In this document: piece after piece, positions 34,662 through 51,820 of the stretch
Numbering within the stretch: the stretch's first letter is position 1
Layout: each line of letters starts with the position of its first letter
Source: Serratia nevei
GTDB lineage: Bacteria > Pseudomonadota > Gammaproteobacteria > Enterobacterales > Enterobacteriaceae
Assembly: GCF_024160145.1 (NCBI RefSeq)
Contig: NZ_JAMYWQ010000005.1
Coordinates: forward strand, 62,001 to 126,000
Direction of reading: 5' to 3'
Length of the DNA: 64,000 nt
Made by a program: the position numbers and the translations under genes
The notes under the pieces: model-generated
The model's database searches: none
Told to the model about the DNA's origin: nothing
What the model saw: only the letters and a program-made list of their open reading frames with translations

Positions 34662-35842
34662 GAGGCCAGAGCCCGATTCATGGCAAACAACGTGCCGGTT
34701 AAAGACAGGATCAGGAACCCGATGATGGCCCAGGCAAAAGAGGCCGCTCCGCCCTTGTCGAGCAGCATGCCGCCTATCGCGCCACCGGCGGCCACGGCGA
34801 TATTCCAGCCCGTCGTATACATGGACTGCGCCACGTCGGCCGCGCGGCCGGAAAGGCGTGATAATGCCGTCTGCGTGAGGGTGGCGAAACCGCCGAAAGC
34901 CGCGCCCCACAATGCGACCGCGAGATAAACCATCGGGGCTATCCGTCCCCCACTCCCCAGCAGCACGGCGGCGAGGGCAAAGATGACGATACTCATCACC
35001 GTCAGAGATTGGACTCGTCGATCGACCAGCACCCCGGCGACGCCCAATCCGGCAATCGCCCCCAGCCCGAAGATAAACAGCACGATATCGACCCGCTCGG
35101 ATAACCCCGACGGCGTGAGGAAAGGCTCCAGGTAGATATACAGGATGTTGTGGGCAACGATGAAGGTGAACACCACGAACAGCACGGCGCGGATCCCGCA
35201 TTGCAAGAATACGCCGCTCAGAGAGGGGCGATGCGCCTTAGCCTGGCCGGGGAAATCCGGCACGATGGCGATGATCCACACCACGAGTACCAGCGCCAGC
35301 AACGTCATCAGGCCAAAGGCGCCTTGCCAGCCGATGGCTCGGCCAAGCAACGTGCCGAGCGGTACGCCGAGCACCAGCGCCAGGGTGGCGCCGGCGCCGG
35401 AGATCGCAATGGCGCGGCCACCAAGATGGGCCGGTGACATGCGCACGGCGTAACCGGCCAGCAAAGACCAAACGATACCGCCGAAAACGCCGGCGAAGAA
35501 ACGCGTCGCCAATGAGACGTGGTAATCATGCGACAGCGCCGTGACGAGGTTGACGACGGCAAAACCGCCGATCGCGCTCAAGAGCAAGGGGCGCCGCCGC
35601 ATGCCCTGCGTCAATGCGGTCAGCGGAATGGCGGCGACCAACGCGCCCACCGCATAGGCGGTGATGAATTGCCCCGCCAGGCTTTCAGACACGTTCAAAT
35701 CGCCCGCGATCGAAGAAAGCACGCCCGCCGGCATGATCTCGGTCAGCAGCGTGATAAAAGCGGCCATCGCCAACGCCAGCAGGCCCCCCAGCGGCAACCG
35801 TTCGCTGCTTCCGGCAGGCGCAGATATCGTCGTTTGATTCAT
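34652..35842 (-). CDS. MFS transporter, DHA1 (AraJ/SotB-like) type
   Basis: A 396-residue, 12-helix transporter. FITLLTEIMPAGVLSSIAGDLNVSES at the start is typical of the DHA1 sugar-efflux/drug-efflux group, with loop 2-3 GMRRRPLLL and motif C-like GAGATLALVLGVPLGTLLG. It is divergent from a LysR gene that probably controls it. Substrate is unknown; drug or arabinose-type efflux are family roles. Confidence 0.88.
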   Translation of the reverse strand: MNQTTISAPAGSSERLPLGGLLALAMAAFITLLTEIMPAGVLSSIAGDLNVSESLAGQFITAYAVGALVAAIPLTALTQGMRRRPLLLSAIGGFAVVNLVTALSHDYHVSLATRFFAGVFGGIVWSLLAGYAVRMSPAHLGGRAIAISGAGATLALVLGVPLGTLLGRAIGWQGAFGLMTLLALVLVVWIIAIVPDFPGQAKAHRPSLSGVFLQCGIRAVLFVVFTFIVAHNILYIYLEPFLTPSGLSERVDIVLFIFGLGAIAGLGVAGVLVDRRVQSLTVMSIVIFALAAVLLGSGGRIAPMVYLAVALWGAAFGGFATLTQTALSRLSGRAADVAQSMYTTGWNIAVAAGGAIGGMLLDKGGAASFAWAIIGFLILSLTGTLFAMNRALASQR

Positions 35843-35979
35843 CAATCACTCCCCATTCAAAGATGTTTCCGCCCATTGCGGATGACGTTTGCATCATGCT
35901 GCCCACTCGCCGATAAAAGAAAAACAGGCTAAAGTGAACAACACTCATGACATAAAGGTCATCAATAGAATGGAAGCCT

Positions 35980-36864
35980 ATGGAAAGCTTGGGTTCTCTC
36001 GACGTTTTCGTGCGGGTCAGTGAAAGCCGCAGCTTCACGGCGGCCGGGCAACAGTTGGGGATCTCCGCGTCGGCGGTCAGCAAAACCATCGCCCGGCTGG
36101 AGGAACGGCTCAGCGTGCGGTTGTTTCACCGCTCCACCCGCACGGTCAACCTGACGCCGGAAGGCGCTTTGTTCCTGGAAAGGTGCCGACGCATTTTGAG
36201 CGAGGTGAAAGACGCGGAAGCCGAACTGTTACAAACGCGAGGAGCGCCCCAGGGTAAGCTGCGCATCAGTCTCCCGTCGCTGGGCACGCTCTTCATGCCA
36301 AAACTGGGGGACTTCAAGCGCCGCTATCCTGAGATCGAGCTGGATATTGATTATTCGGATCGGCTGGTTGACGTGATTGAAGAGGGTTTCGATGCCGTTA
36401 TCCGCAGCGGCACCCCGAGCGATTCACGGCTGGTTGCCCGCCGGTTGGGGACCTGCCGCAAGGTTTTCGTTGGCGCGCCGGGCTATTTCAGCCAAGCGGG
36501 TATGCCGCGCCAGCCCGAGGATCTGACGAGCCATGCCCGTTTGCATTATCGCTTTCCCAGCACCGGCAAACTGGATGTCTGGCCGCTGGGAGACAAGACG
36601 GAGATGATCCCCGAACGGCCGGCCAGCATGGTGACAAATACTCTCGATCCGCAGGTGTGCTTCGCGGAACAAGGGCTCGGCATCGCTTATTTGCCGGAGA
36701 TCGCCGTGCGCAGACAGCTGGAACAGGGCAGCCTGGTGACGATTCTGGATGAATATGACCGCGAGAACATGGTTTTTCATGTCCTTTGGCCGTCGGGCCG
36801 CCATCTGTCAGCCAAAATCAGGCTGTTCGTCGACTTTGTGACGAGCCACCTTTTCCCGCTTTGA
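35980..36864 (+). CDS. LysR-type regulator divergent from the MFS gene
   Basis: A 294-residue LysR protein of the CrgA/DsdC-like aromatics group: MESLGSLDVFVRVSESRSFTAAGQQLGISASAVSKTIARLEERLSVRLFHRSTR is the helix-turn-helix domain, followed by LRISLPSLGTLFMPKLGDF and a full effector domain. The 134-bp gap to the MFS gene is the likely operator region. Confidence 0.88.
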   Translation: MESLGSLDVFVRVSESRSFTAAGQQLGISASAVSKTIARLEERLSVRLFHRSTRTVNLTPEGALFLERCRRILSEVKDAEAELLQTRGAPQGKLRISLPSLGTLFMPKLGDFKRRYPEIELDIDYSDRLVDVIEEGFDAVIRSGTPSDSRLVARRLGTCRKVFVGAPGYFSQAGMPRQPEDLTSHARLHYRFPSTGKLDVWPLGDKTEMIPERPASMVTNTLDPQVCFAEQGLGIAYLPEIAVRRQLEQGSLVTILDEYDRENMVFHVLWPSGRHLSAKIRLFVDFVTSHLFPL

Positions 36865-36879
36865 ACGACCTATGCCGCC

Positions 36880-37704
36880 TTAACTGACGGGCATGCGAGC
36901 CGGATCGGGATACTGATACTCGAAGCCCAGCTCGTTGCAGATGCGGTTGCCGTCCACCAGCCGCTCATCCTGCTCCGCTTCGTCGGCGAACTGCGGCGGC
37001 GCCAGGTGCAGCTGCTCGGCCAGCGCCGGATAAAATTCGCGCTTGGCTGGATGACGCGGCGCGCACAGGTTGTATACGTGGCCGCCCTTCGGCAGCTTCA
37101 GCAGCAGTTGGATGGCGGCGATCACGTCGTCCTGATGCACCAGATTCACCCCCTGCGAACCGCCCTTCACGTCGAGTTTGCCCGCCAGAAAACGGCCGGG
37201 ATGACGATCGACGCCCACCAGCCCCGCCAACCGCAGAACGTCCACCGAGGTGTTCGGCAATTCATGCAGCCAGCGCTCCAGCTCGGCCAGCACCCGGCCC
37301 GACGGCGAGACCGGCCGCAGCGGCGACTCTTCGCGCAGCGTGCCAGCGGTTTCGCCGTACACCGAGGTGGAACTGGTGAAGATCACCCGCGGCACGCCGA
37401 AGGCCATCGCGCTGTCTACCAGCATGCGTACCGCATTGAAGTAGTTCTCGCTGCCTTCGACGGTGCGGCGCGCGGGCAGCGTCACCACCAGCGCATCCAC
37501 GCGCAGCAGCGATTCCAGATCGTCCGGATCGCAGAGCAGCTCCGGCGTCAGCTCCAGTTGATAGCATTCGATGCCGCTCATGCGCGCGGCCTCGACGCCG
37601 TCCGGCGTGGTTTTGCTGCCGACTACGTCATACCCGCGGCCCATCAGCGACAGCGCCAATGGCATGCCCAGCCAACCCAAACCAATTATGGCTACCTTTT
37701 TCAT
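36880..37704 (-). CDS. yeeZ: NAD(P)-dependent epimerase-like protein YeeZ
   Basis: A 274-residue Rossmann-fold SDR-like protein. It opens KKVAIIGLGWLGMPLALSL and has IFTSSTSVYGE and the LAGLVG...PGR block. It matches E. coli YeeZ, which also lies next to hisL, transcribed away from it. ATG 37704 has a GGAGAGGAAGAGG site and removes 19 unlikely residues. Its reaction is not established. Confidence 0.88.
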   Translation of the reverse strand: MKKVAIIGLGWLGMPLALSLMGRGYDVVGSKTTPDGVEAARMSGIECYQLELTPELLCDPDDLESLLRVDALVVTLPARRTVEGSENYFNAVRMLVDSAMAFGVPRVIFTSSTSVYGETAGTLREESPLRPVSPSGRVLAELERWLHELPNTSVDVLRLAGLVGVDRHPGRFLAGKLDVKGGSQGVNLVHQDDVIAAIQLLLKLPKGGHVYNLCAPRHPAKREFYPALAEQLHLAPPQFADEAEQDERLVDGNRICNELGFEYQYPDPARMPVS

Positions 37705-37933
37705 CCTCTTCCTCTCCTGAAGATCGCAGCACCCTGCCCCTAAGGCTACGCCACTGCGCACGGCGATACAATCTGCCCGGCTTAAGGTTAGGTAAAGCCG
37801 TCTGCGGCTAATAACCTAACCTGTTTCAATAAATTAAATTTATGACGATAAAAAAGGGTTGCGCGGTGGACGGCGGATAGTTTAGCTTAATTGGCATACG
37901 GTTTTTACCGGCTTTTGATTAGAGAAAAACACC

Positions 37934-37981
37934 ATGACACGCGTTCAGTTCAACCACCATCATCACCATCACCCTGACTAG
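37934..37981 (+). CDS. hisL: his operon leader peptide
   Basis: The 15-codon frame reads MTRVQFNHHHHHHPD, with six consecutive His codons. The E. coli peptide has seven. Ribosome stalling at the His run when charged tRNA-His is scarce prevents the downstream terminator from forming and so turns the his operon on. The attenuator hairpin begins 70 bases after the stop. Confidence 0.96.
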   Translation: MTRVQFNHHHHHHPD

Positions 37982-38050
37982 TCTTTCAGGCGATGAGTGC
38001 TGGAAGACGGTTTGTTAATCTTCCAGTGGCGCGCAGAACGCAAGAGAGAG

Positions 38051-38083
38051 CCCTCGGAAGATTTCTTCCGAGGGTTTTTTTTT
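38051..38083 (+). terminator. his attenuator terminator
   Basis: CCCTCGGAAGA and TCTTCCGAGGG form a stem of about ten pairs followed by nine T. The upstream TGGAAGA...TCTTCCA segments (about 38000-38026) can pair in alternative structures, as expected for attenuation. Confidence 0.93.
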
Positions 38084-38154
38084 GGCTCCGGACAGACAGA
38101 AAAGAATAGTTTCTACAATAAATTCATAAAATTACAGATTAAACAGAGGTTACC

Positions 38155-39054
38155 ATGCTGGACAAGACACGTTTACGGATCGCAATGCAGAAATCGGGCC
38201 GCCTGAGCGATGAATCCCAGGAACTGCTGGCGCGCTGCGGCATCAAGATCAACCTGCAGCAGCAGCGTCTGATCGCCTTCGCGGAAAACATGCCGATCGA
38301 TATCCTGCGCGTGCGCGACGACGATATTCCGGGCCTGGTGATGGACGGCGTGGTCGATCTGGGCATCATCGGCGAGAACGTGCTGGAAGAAGAGCTGCTC
38401 AGCCGCCGCGCTCAGGGCGAAGATCCGCGTTACTTCACCCTGCGCCGTCTCGATTTCGGCGGCTGCCGCCTGTCGCTGGCCACCCCGCTCGACGCCGAAT
38501 ACAGCGGCCCGCAAAGCCTGCAGGACGCCCGCATCGCCACCTCTTACCCGCACCTGCTGAAGCAATACCTCGACAAGCAGGGCGTGCGCTTTAAATCTTG
38601 CCTGTTGAACGGTTCGGTGGAAGTGGCGCCGCGCGCCGGCCTGGCCGACGCCATCTGCGATCTGGTCTCTACCGGCGCCACGTTGGAGGCCAACGGCCTG
38701 CGCGAAGTGGAAGTGATCTACCGCTCCAAGGCCTGCCTGATTCAGCGCGACGGCGAAATGCCGGAAGCCAAACAGCAGCTGATCGACCGCCTGATGACCC
38801 GCATTCAGGGCGTGATCCAGGCGCGTGAATCCAAATACATCATGCTGCACGCGCCGAGCGAGAAGCTGGACGAGATCGTCGCGCTGCTGCCGGGCGCCGA
38901 GCGCCCGACCATTCTGCCGCTGGCCGGCGCGCAGAACCGCGTGGCGATGCACATGGTGAGCAGCGAAACCCTGTTCTGGGAAACCATGGAAAAACTGAAA
39001 GCGCTCGGTGCCAGCTCGATTCTGGTGCTGCCGATTGAAAAGATGATGGAGTAA
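38155..39054 (+). CDS. hisG: ATP phosphoribosyltransferase
   Basis: A 299-residue HisG of the long form, first enzyme of histidine synthesis (ATP plus PRPP to phosphoribosyl-ATP). Seen are [32 protein letters not shown] and the PRPP loop [14 protein letters not shown]. The C-terminal third is the ACT-like domain for feedback inhibition by histidine. It is the first structural gene after the attenuator, four bases before hisD. Confidence 0.97.
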   Translation: MLDKTRLRIAMQKSGRLSDESQELLARCGIKINLQQQRLIAFAENMPIDILRVRDDDIPGLVMDGVVDLGIIGENVLEEELLSRRAQGEDPRYFTLRRLDFGGCRLSLATPLDAEYSGPQSLQDARIATSYPHLLKQYLDKQGVRFKSCLLNGSVEVAPRAGLADAICDLVSTGATLEANGLREVEVIYRSKACLIQRDGEMPEAKQQLIDRLMTRIQGVIQARESKYIMLHAPSEKLDEIVALLPGAERPTILPLAGAQNRVAMHMVSSETLFWETMEKLKALGASSILVLPIEKMME

Positions 39055-39058
39055 CGCC

Positions 39059-44599
<5,541 letters not shown>

Positions 44600-44606
<7 letters not shown>

Positions 44607-45220
44607 CAGAACAACAGAGAAACCAGCTGGACTGGGAAAAAACCGACGGCCTGATGCCGGCCATCGTGCAACACGCCGTTTCCGGCGAAGTGCTGATGCT
44701 GGGTTACATGACGCCGGAAGCGCTGGCGGCCACCGAGCAGAGCGGCAACGTCACCTTCTTCTCGCGCACCAAGCAGCGCCTGTGGACCAAGGGTGAAAGC
44801 TCCGGCCACTTCCTCAAGGTGGTCAGCATCACGCCGGACTGCGATAACGACACGCTGCTGGTATTGGCCAACCCGATCGGCCCGACCTGCCACCTCGGCA
44901 ACAGCAGCTGCTTCCACCCGGCCGCCAGCGACTGGGCGTTCCTCTATCAGCTGGAACAGCTGTTGGCGGAGCGCAAGCACGCCAGCCCGGACAGCTCGTA
45001 CACCGCCAGCCTGTACGCCAGCGGCACCAAGCGCATCGCGCAGAAGGTCGGGGAAGAAGGCGTGGAAACCGCGCTGGCCGCCACGGTCAACGATCGCGAA
45101 GAGCTGACCAACGAAGCCTCGGACCTGATCTATCACCTGCTGGTGCTGCTGCAGGACCAGGATCTGGATCTGAGTGCGGTGATCGGCCAGCTGCGCGAGC
45201 GGCATCAGAAAAAAGCGTAA
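44600..45220 (+). CDS. hisI: Bifunctional phosphoribosyl-AMP cyclohydrolase/phosphoribosyl-ATP pyrophosphatase
   Basis: A 206-residue fusion (HisIE). The cyclohydrolase half has [31 protein letters not shown] and zinc-binding DCDNDTLL and CHLGNSSCF. The pyrophosphatase half has [28 protein letters not shown]. It starts at GTG 44600 and is the last gene of the operon. Confidence 0.96.
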
Positions 45221-45240
45221 CCTTAACTCGCGCGCAATAA

Positions 45241-45276
45241 AAAAGCCGCCGGGCGTTAACCTCGGCGGCTTTTTTT
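45241..45276. terminator. his operon terminator, bidirectional with gnd
   Basis: AAAAGCCGCCG and CGGCGGCTTTT form a strong stem with A- and T-runs on the two sides. It lies between hisI and the facing gnd gene and can stop transcription from both. Confidence 0.9.
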
Positions 45277-45294
45277 ATCGCTCAACGGGCGGGA

Positions 45295-46701
<1,407 letters not shown>

Positions 46702-46937
46702 TTAGGAACTCCTGTCTGAGGATGACCCTGCTGGCAACGTCGGCCAACAGGTTTTGTGATGTGGCACACATGTTAACTCAGGATTGAACCGGGTGGGTAG
46801 TGATTGGTGCGATAGGTCACATCACCTGACATTAAAGGTTGATTTTTAGACAAAATGGAAGCTGTTACACGAATTAACTCCCGACCAGAGCTGTCTATCA
46901 CCTGCGGCCCTGCAGCAACACGGTTACCTATCGCTGA

Positions 46938-48035
46938 TTAAACTTCCCGAGGCTGCGTATTAGGAACCGTTTTTTTTGATATGAAGCGCTTTCCGAGCCT
47001 TATACCTGGTTCTTCAATATATTTATAGGTAAAGAAGGAAACGGCGATCGTCAAGCAAGCAGTAATAAAGATAGAAATAAGAAACTTAACGGGGCCGCTG
47101 ACCGCAATAGTATCTACCCACTGGTATACGCCAAAAGCCTTCAGCAGGTAAAGAACAATACCATGCATTAAGTAAATGCTATAGCTGACCTTTCCAAGAA
47201 ATCACGTGAATCCGTTATTAATTAATTTAGGAATGCCTACAATGGAAGAAGATATCATCCCAATCCAAATTAAAGAGTAAAGAATATAAATATTAAAGGG
47301 ATAGCCATCCTGAGCAAAAGCATAAAGCAACAACGCCATTAGCGCAGAAATGATCAAGCCAGAAACAAAACCAGCATACTGCCCAAGATTTTGTCCAATT
47401 GTCTGCAGTCCCTTAAGATGCAAATAGACAAAGATCCCCGAGATAAGAAAACCATATGACTTAGAATATTCACATAGATCTCTATTGGCTCAGCTTGCAC
47501 CTTAGCAAGGCTCGATGAAATAAAGACACAAAGCATCCACAACAAAACAATAGTTTTCTTATTATTGCTGAATACAAATATTATCGGATAAAGAAGGTAA
47601 ACACCCACTCCATACTCAACGACCACCCAGCCCACACAATGCCATCCTGCATTTTAGGGACTAAATTAAAGAGAAATGCTCCTGACATCAAGACTTCAAA
47701 AGCAGAAGGCGTATGTTGAAATGCATAAAAGATAATAATACCTTCAACAACCATCGCAATATAAAACAGAGGAGCCAACAGGAAGAATCGTTTAATATAA
47801 AAATTTTTTAAAATCGGCTCTATTGATAAACTCATCATTATACGCATACGCAATAGAAAACGCGCTTATTGCGAAGAATAAGGTTACACTGGCCGTAAAC
47901 TTACCGCAATCAAGTTAATCGCGTGACCAAAATCTATTTCTGAGGACGCAATCAGATGAACGATAATAACTGATATCGCAGCAACCCCCTCAAAATATCA
48001 TGCCCATCAATTCTCTCTCTTTTAATGCTAGACAT
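46938..48035 (-). pseudogene. Decayed acyltransferase-3 family gene
   Basis: Five or six short frames on the minus strand, read one after another, rebuild one membrane acyltransferase: MSSIKRERIDGHDILRG, VAAISVIIVHLI, GKFTASVTLFFAISAF, then FYIKRFFLLAPLFYIAMVVEG, a WSLSMEWVF block, YLLYPIIFVF, LQTIGQNLGQYAG, and finally LMHGIVLYLLKAFG and YKYIEEPGIRLGKR. The last block is the typical acyltransferase-3 C-terminus (YI-EEP). The frame changes at least five times, one near an A6/T5 run at about 47804-47814. Such proteins acetylate O-antigen sugars. It is the last gene of the cluster and certainly inactive. Confidence 0.85.
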
Positions 48036-48092
48036 AAATCCTCATCAAGAAAAAACCATCACAAAAAGACACGACTTGAGTTAAAAACGTTC

Positions 48093-49427
48093 TTAATTAC
48101 GCCATAAACGCAACAATGCATCGACGTAATCCTGAATTGATTTTATTTTTATTGCATTCTTGCTGAGATCAGCAACCCCGTTCCTCAACAAGTAGGATAC
48201 TTGCGCAACCAGATCCGACACATTACCAGCTTCAAATAACAGACCATTACTTTCATGTACGATAACCTCCGCAATACCCGGCAGGTCAGACCCTATCACC
48301 GGGCATTTCGCCGCCTGCGCTGAGTAAATAACCAATGGTGTATTTTCATACCATATTGACGGCACAATTAATGCATCAATGCCATCCATCACAGAATCAA
48401 TCGCCTCGTTAGGAAATGTACCACAAAAACGGATAGCGTCATTATCTCCAACCAGTGCCAATAGCCTGGAATAATACTCTGGAAAATCCCGTACATTTCC
48501 GTATATCTTTAATGTTGCACTGTTCTTCGGTAATCGTTTGACTGCTTCTATCGCGATATGACACCCTTTATGGGGGGCAAGAGTCCCAATAAATCCCAGT
48601 GACAATGGCCTGTCATCAGAGTTGCGTTTGGGCTCTACATTGCGCTTCGGCATGTCGATACCAAAAGGATGGTCATGAATTATGTCAGCGTTAACACCAT
48701 AGCGAATAAACAAGTCTTTCATAAACTTGTTTGGTGCCACAATACCATCCAGTTTGTTCAGCGATGCTATCGTTTTTTCTAAACGCATAGCCATTGCACG
48801 AACTTCGTTACTCATAGGATAATGAATTAGCTGGTTATTTTTGGTCAATTTTGCCAGTTTATCAAAAAGAAACGTTGGCGCATGATCAAACACACTGCCG
48901 AGCACTCCCCCCTTTGAATCACGCGCAAAATGCTTGATACAGTTGCCGGACGCCTTACTCGGGCCGTTACAATATCGGCCCTCTCCAAGCATTAACTGTG
49001 CAGTGGGACACACCATCCAAAAATCTGTTGGCGTGAAAAACTGGGCGATTTCTTGCTGCGCTACATGCTCAATGCACCCAATACCCAACCGATTTAGATG
49101 AAAATGATGAACAATATCCGGGCAGAAGGTTTGAACAATTCTTTTAAAATGCTTAACCGCCAGCTGATTATTGTATCCAATCTCGATCATCGACGTCTGA
49201 TTAGACATGGGTACATAAGCATGATGAAAACGATAAACATGAATCCCTTCGTAATCATACTCATCAAACCGTTCATCATCCTTAAGAGAGGCTTCTCCCG
49301 GATGCCCTGTGTATACATGCACCTGGTGGCCTGCCCGCATCAATTCTTTAGCAACCGATAATGTAAGCACCTCCGTTCCAGCTTTATACTCCGGAAAGAA
49401 TTGATGAACAGTAAGAAGAACGCGCAT
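48093..49427 (-). CDS. GT4-family glycosyltransferase with cysteine-rich insert
   Basis: A 444-residue GT-B glycosyltransferase. It starts MRVLLTVHQFFPEYKAGTEVL, has the C-terminal donor site LGFIGTLAPHKGCHIAIEA and the E-x7-E-like IWYENTPLVIYSAQA. A middle segment FWMVCPTAQLMLGEGRYCNG, followed by SGNCIKHF, holds three cysteines that recur in the neighbour GT4 at 50468. It probably adds one sugar of the O-unit in the cytoplasm. Donor and acceptor are unknown. Confidence 0.87.
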   Translation of the reverse strand: MRVLLTVHQFFPEYKAGTEVLTLSVAKELMRAGHQVHVYTGHPGEASLKDDERFDEYDYEGIHVYRFHHAYVPMSNQTSMIEIGYNNQLAVKHFKRIVQTFCPDIVHHFHLNRLGIGCIEHVAQQEIAQFFTPTDFWMVCPTAQLMLGEGRYCNGPSKASGNCIKHFARDSKGGVLGSVFDHAPTFLFDKLAKLTKNNQLIHYPMSNEVRAMAMRLEKTIASLNKLDGIVAPNKFMKDLFIRYGVNADIIHDHPFGIDMPKRNVEPKRNSDDRPLSLGFIGTLAPHKGCHIAIEAVKRLPKNSATLKIYGNVRDFPEYYSRLLALVGDNDAIRFCGTFPNEAIDSVMDGIDALIVPSIWYENTPLVIYSAQAAKCPVIGSDLPGIAEVIVHESNGLLFEAGNVSDLVAQVSYLLRNGVADLSKNAIKIKSIQDYVDALLRLWRN

Positions 49428-49436
49428 TTAAATTAC

Positions 49437-50375
49437 TCAATCATGTTTTTTTAAGGAATTTCTCACCCAGTCGGCAGCCCTCTTGAGCCCTTCCGGCATG
49501 CTTAATTTGGGTTCCCAATCTAATTCCCGGCGAGCTAAATCGTTGCTCAATACGCTTATGTCTATATCGAATGTCCTGGCAGGCTTATAATTGACCTGGA
49601 GCTCTTCAGGCAATATGTCTTGCAACATGGCGATGAGGTCATTGAGACTCGTCCCTCTCCCCGAGCTGATATTAAAGCACTCTTCCTTTCCATCATAAAC
49701 AACCGCTTTGGCAAATGCTTCTGCAACATCGCTGACATGTATATAGTCACGTTGCACACTGCCGTCGCCCCAAATCTCAATGGGTTTATTTTTCAGCGCA
49801 TTATGCAAAAACACGCCAACCGCCCCCTGCGCCGTCTCAACGCGTTGGCGCTCACCGTATGGATTGGCCACACGCAATGTCACCGCCTTAATGCCATACA
49901 GCTGGCTGAACATATGCAGGTATTTTTCGATAGCCAGCTTGGTGATGCCATACGAGACGACCGGGTCGGTCGGGTGTTTCTCATCGATGGGGGTATATTG
50001 CGGTTTGCCATATACCGTTCCGCCAGAAGAGATAAAGACAATGCGAGAAACGCCCTGACTCACCATAGCATTAAGCATATGCAAGCTCGGTATCACGTTG
50101 GTCTGAACGTCGTACACAGGATCTTCGTTCGAGCTTTTCGGTAGCGTTGTGGAAACAAGATGCAAGACGCCATCCATACCTTGGATGGCATCATTCAGGT
50201 CATGGGTGCTGCTCAAATCGCCGGTCACCCACTCCACACTTTCGTCTGACGTAAACTCTCGATAAGGAGGAACCCGCGGGCGCTCGAAAATTCTCAACTG
50301 ATGACCATCTTTCAGCAGACGATCGCAAATTGCCGACCCCAGGAAACCACCACCGCCAAAAACAACAATTTTCAT
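49437..50375 (-). CDS. NAD-dependent sugar epimerase/reductase (extended SDR)
   Basis: A 312-residue extended SDR: Rossmann start MKIVVFGGGGFLGSAICDRL, VFISSGGTVYG, the catalytic Tyr and Lys in SYGITKLAIEKY, and NPYGERQ, RDYIHVSDVAEA. This is the pattern of UDP-glucose 4-epimerase-like enzymes; it could also be a dehydratase or a 4-keto reductase. It acts on a nucleotide sugar for the polysaccharide. ATG 50375 is where the fold begins. Confidence 0.87.
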   Translation of the reverse strand: MKIVVFGGGGFLGSAICDRLLKDGHQLRIFERPRVPPYREFTSDESVEWVTGDLSSTHDLNDAIQGMDGVLHLVSTTLPKSSNEDPVYDVQTNVIPSLHMLNAMVSQGVSRIVFISSGGTVYGKPQYTPIDEKHPTDPVVSYGITKLAIEKYLHMFSQLYGIKAVTLRVANPYGERQRVETAQGAVGVFLHNALKNKPIEIWGDGSVQRDYIHVSDVAEAFAKAVVYDGKEECFNISSGRGTSLNDLIAMLQDILPEELQVNYKPARTFDIDISVLSNDLARRELDWEPKLSMPEGLKRAADWVRNSLKKHD

Positions 50376-50467
50376 TTTTTCTCCGTAAACCTGGTCGGTG
50401 CTAAAATAGAAAGAAATATTCAGAAACAGACGAAGCGTTTTTCGACGCATCGTCTATATGTTATCAA

Positions 50468-51808
50468 CTAATTACATTGATAGATTTCGAACGTTTCCTT
50501 TGCCATGACTTCTGTCGTTCTTGCATATTCTGTCGTCAAGGATAGTTTATGCAGTAACTGAGGTGTTTGTAGGATATACGAAAGCTTCTTGGCTAAGTCG
50601 TCGGCCTCTCCGCGTTTGAAGCTGTACCCATTGATCCCTTCCGTCAGGAACTCTGTCATCCCTTCTACATCAGAGACCAATACGGGCGTGTGTGTTGCCA
50701 ACGAGTTCAACAATACCAAAGGGCTATTTTCATACCATCTCGAGGGGATCACAAACAGATCAATCTCACTGAAAATATCAGCCATTTGTGCTTGGTCAAA
50801 CGTCCCCATGAACTCGATGCCATCAACACCTTCGCTCATTTTTCTCAATGTATCCATATAGCTTACCGACTGTTCGGTAGGACCATAAATTTTTAACCTG
50901 GCACTGTTCTTTGGTTGCTGCTTAAAGGCTTCAATCAGGAGATCCGTACCTTTATGTGGAGCGATTTGACCAATAAAACCAATCACTGGGATATGATTTT
51001 CATCGCGAACAGGCTTAGCTGTGCGATCAATATCTATACCGAACCAAATCTTGCGCATTGGGGCTTTGATATGGTTAGCCATATAAGCTTTCTGCAAGAA
51101 TGCCGTAGGGGCAACGGCGCCTTTATAATACGTATTATAAAGGTATGACAACGTATCTGGGCGAGTTACCAAATCCTCCACCAGCCCTTGCGTCGAACCT
51201 GATTTTAAGACCCCCATTTTACGCGATGCCACCAGGCCTTTGGCCAGTAGATTGGCCATCGCCGGAACCGCAGCCTTCTTCATCCATCCCGTCGCATGAC
51301 CGCCCTGGGCAGCTTCTTTGAGATAACATGCGACACAGTTGGCTCGAGACTGGGACGGACCTGCACACAGGCCACCGTCAGCAGCTTCGAGTTTATTGTT
51401 GGCGCAAAAACCGAAGAAATCAGTGAAAGTAGTATAAGTTGGGATATTAAGCTTACCTGCGACCTCGAGCAGAACTGACGTATGATTAATCAAATGTGTA
51501 ACATGTATAACATCAGGTTTTAGCTCTAAGAGTATCTCTTCAAGCACATCTCGCATTTCGGGCTGATAATAAGTTTCCTTTACACGGCTGTGCGGAATAA
51601 CATTCTTATCAATCGCTATAACAGGAATGTCTTGGTAAGAATAACGGTTAATCAAGGATGGCTGCTTGGCCTCCCCTTGAAATACCGCAGAAACGACGGA
51701 AACATCATGCCCCCAAGAGCGATAATGATTTGCTAATCCAAGTGTATAAGTTTCTGTTCCATAAAAATGATCGGGGAAGAAACAGTGAACAAAGAAAACA
51801 ATTTTCAT
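50468..51808 (-). CDS. GT4-family glycosyltransferase, paralogue with the same cysteine insert
   Basis: A 446-residue GT-B enzyme, related to the one at 48093. MKIVFFVHCFFPDHFYGTETYTLGLA at the start, IGFIGQIAPHKGTDLLIEAF and WYENSPLVLLNSLA in the donor domain. The middle has DFFGFCANNKL, GGLCAGPS and ANCVACYL, the same Cys pattern as the paralogue with an added cysteine. It lies 12 bases after the giant gene. Confidence 0.87.
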   Translation of the reverse strand: MKIVFFVHCFFPDHFYGTETYTLGLANHYRSWGHDVSVVSAVFQGEAKQPSLINRYSYQDIPVIAIDKNVIPHSRVKETYYQPEMRDVLEEILLELKPDVIHVTHLINHTSVLLEVAGKLNIPTYTTFTDFFGFCANNKLEAADGGLCAGPSQSRANCVACYLKEAAQGGHATGWMKKAAVPAMANLLAKGLVASRKMGVLKSGSTQGLVEDLVTRPDTLSYLYNTYYKGAVAPTAFLQKAYMANHIKAPMRKIWFGIDIDRTAKPVRDENHIPVIGFIGQIAPHKGTDLLIEAFKQQPKNSARLKIYGPTEQSVSYMDTLRKMSEGVDGIEFMGTFDQAQMADIFSEIDLFVIPSRWYENSPLVLLNSLATHTPVLVSDVEGMTEFLTEGINGYSFKRGEADDLAKKLSYILQTPQLLHKLSLTTEYARTTEVMAKETFEIYQCN

Positions 51809-51820
51809 AAATTAATCACT

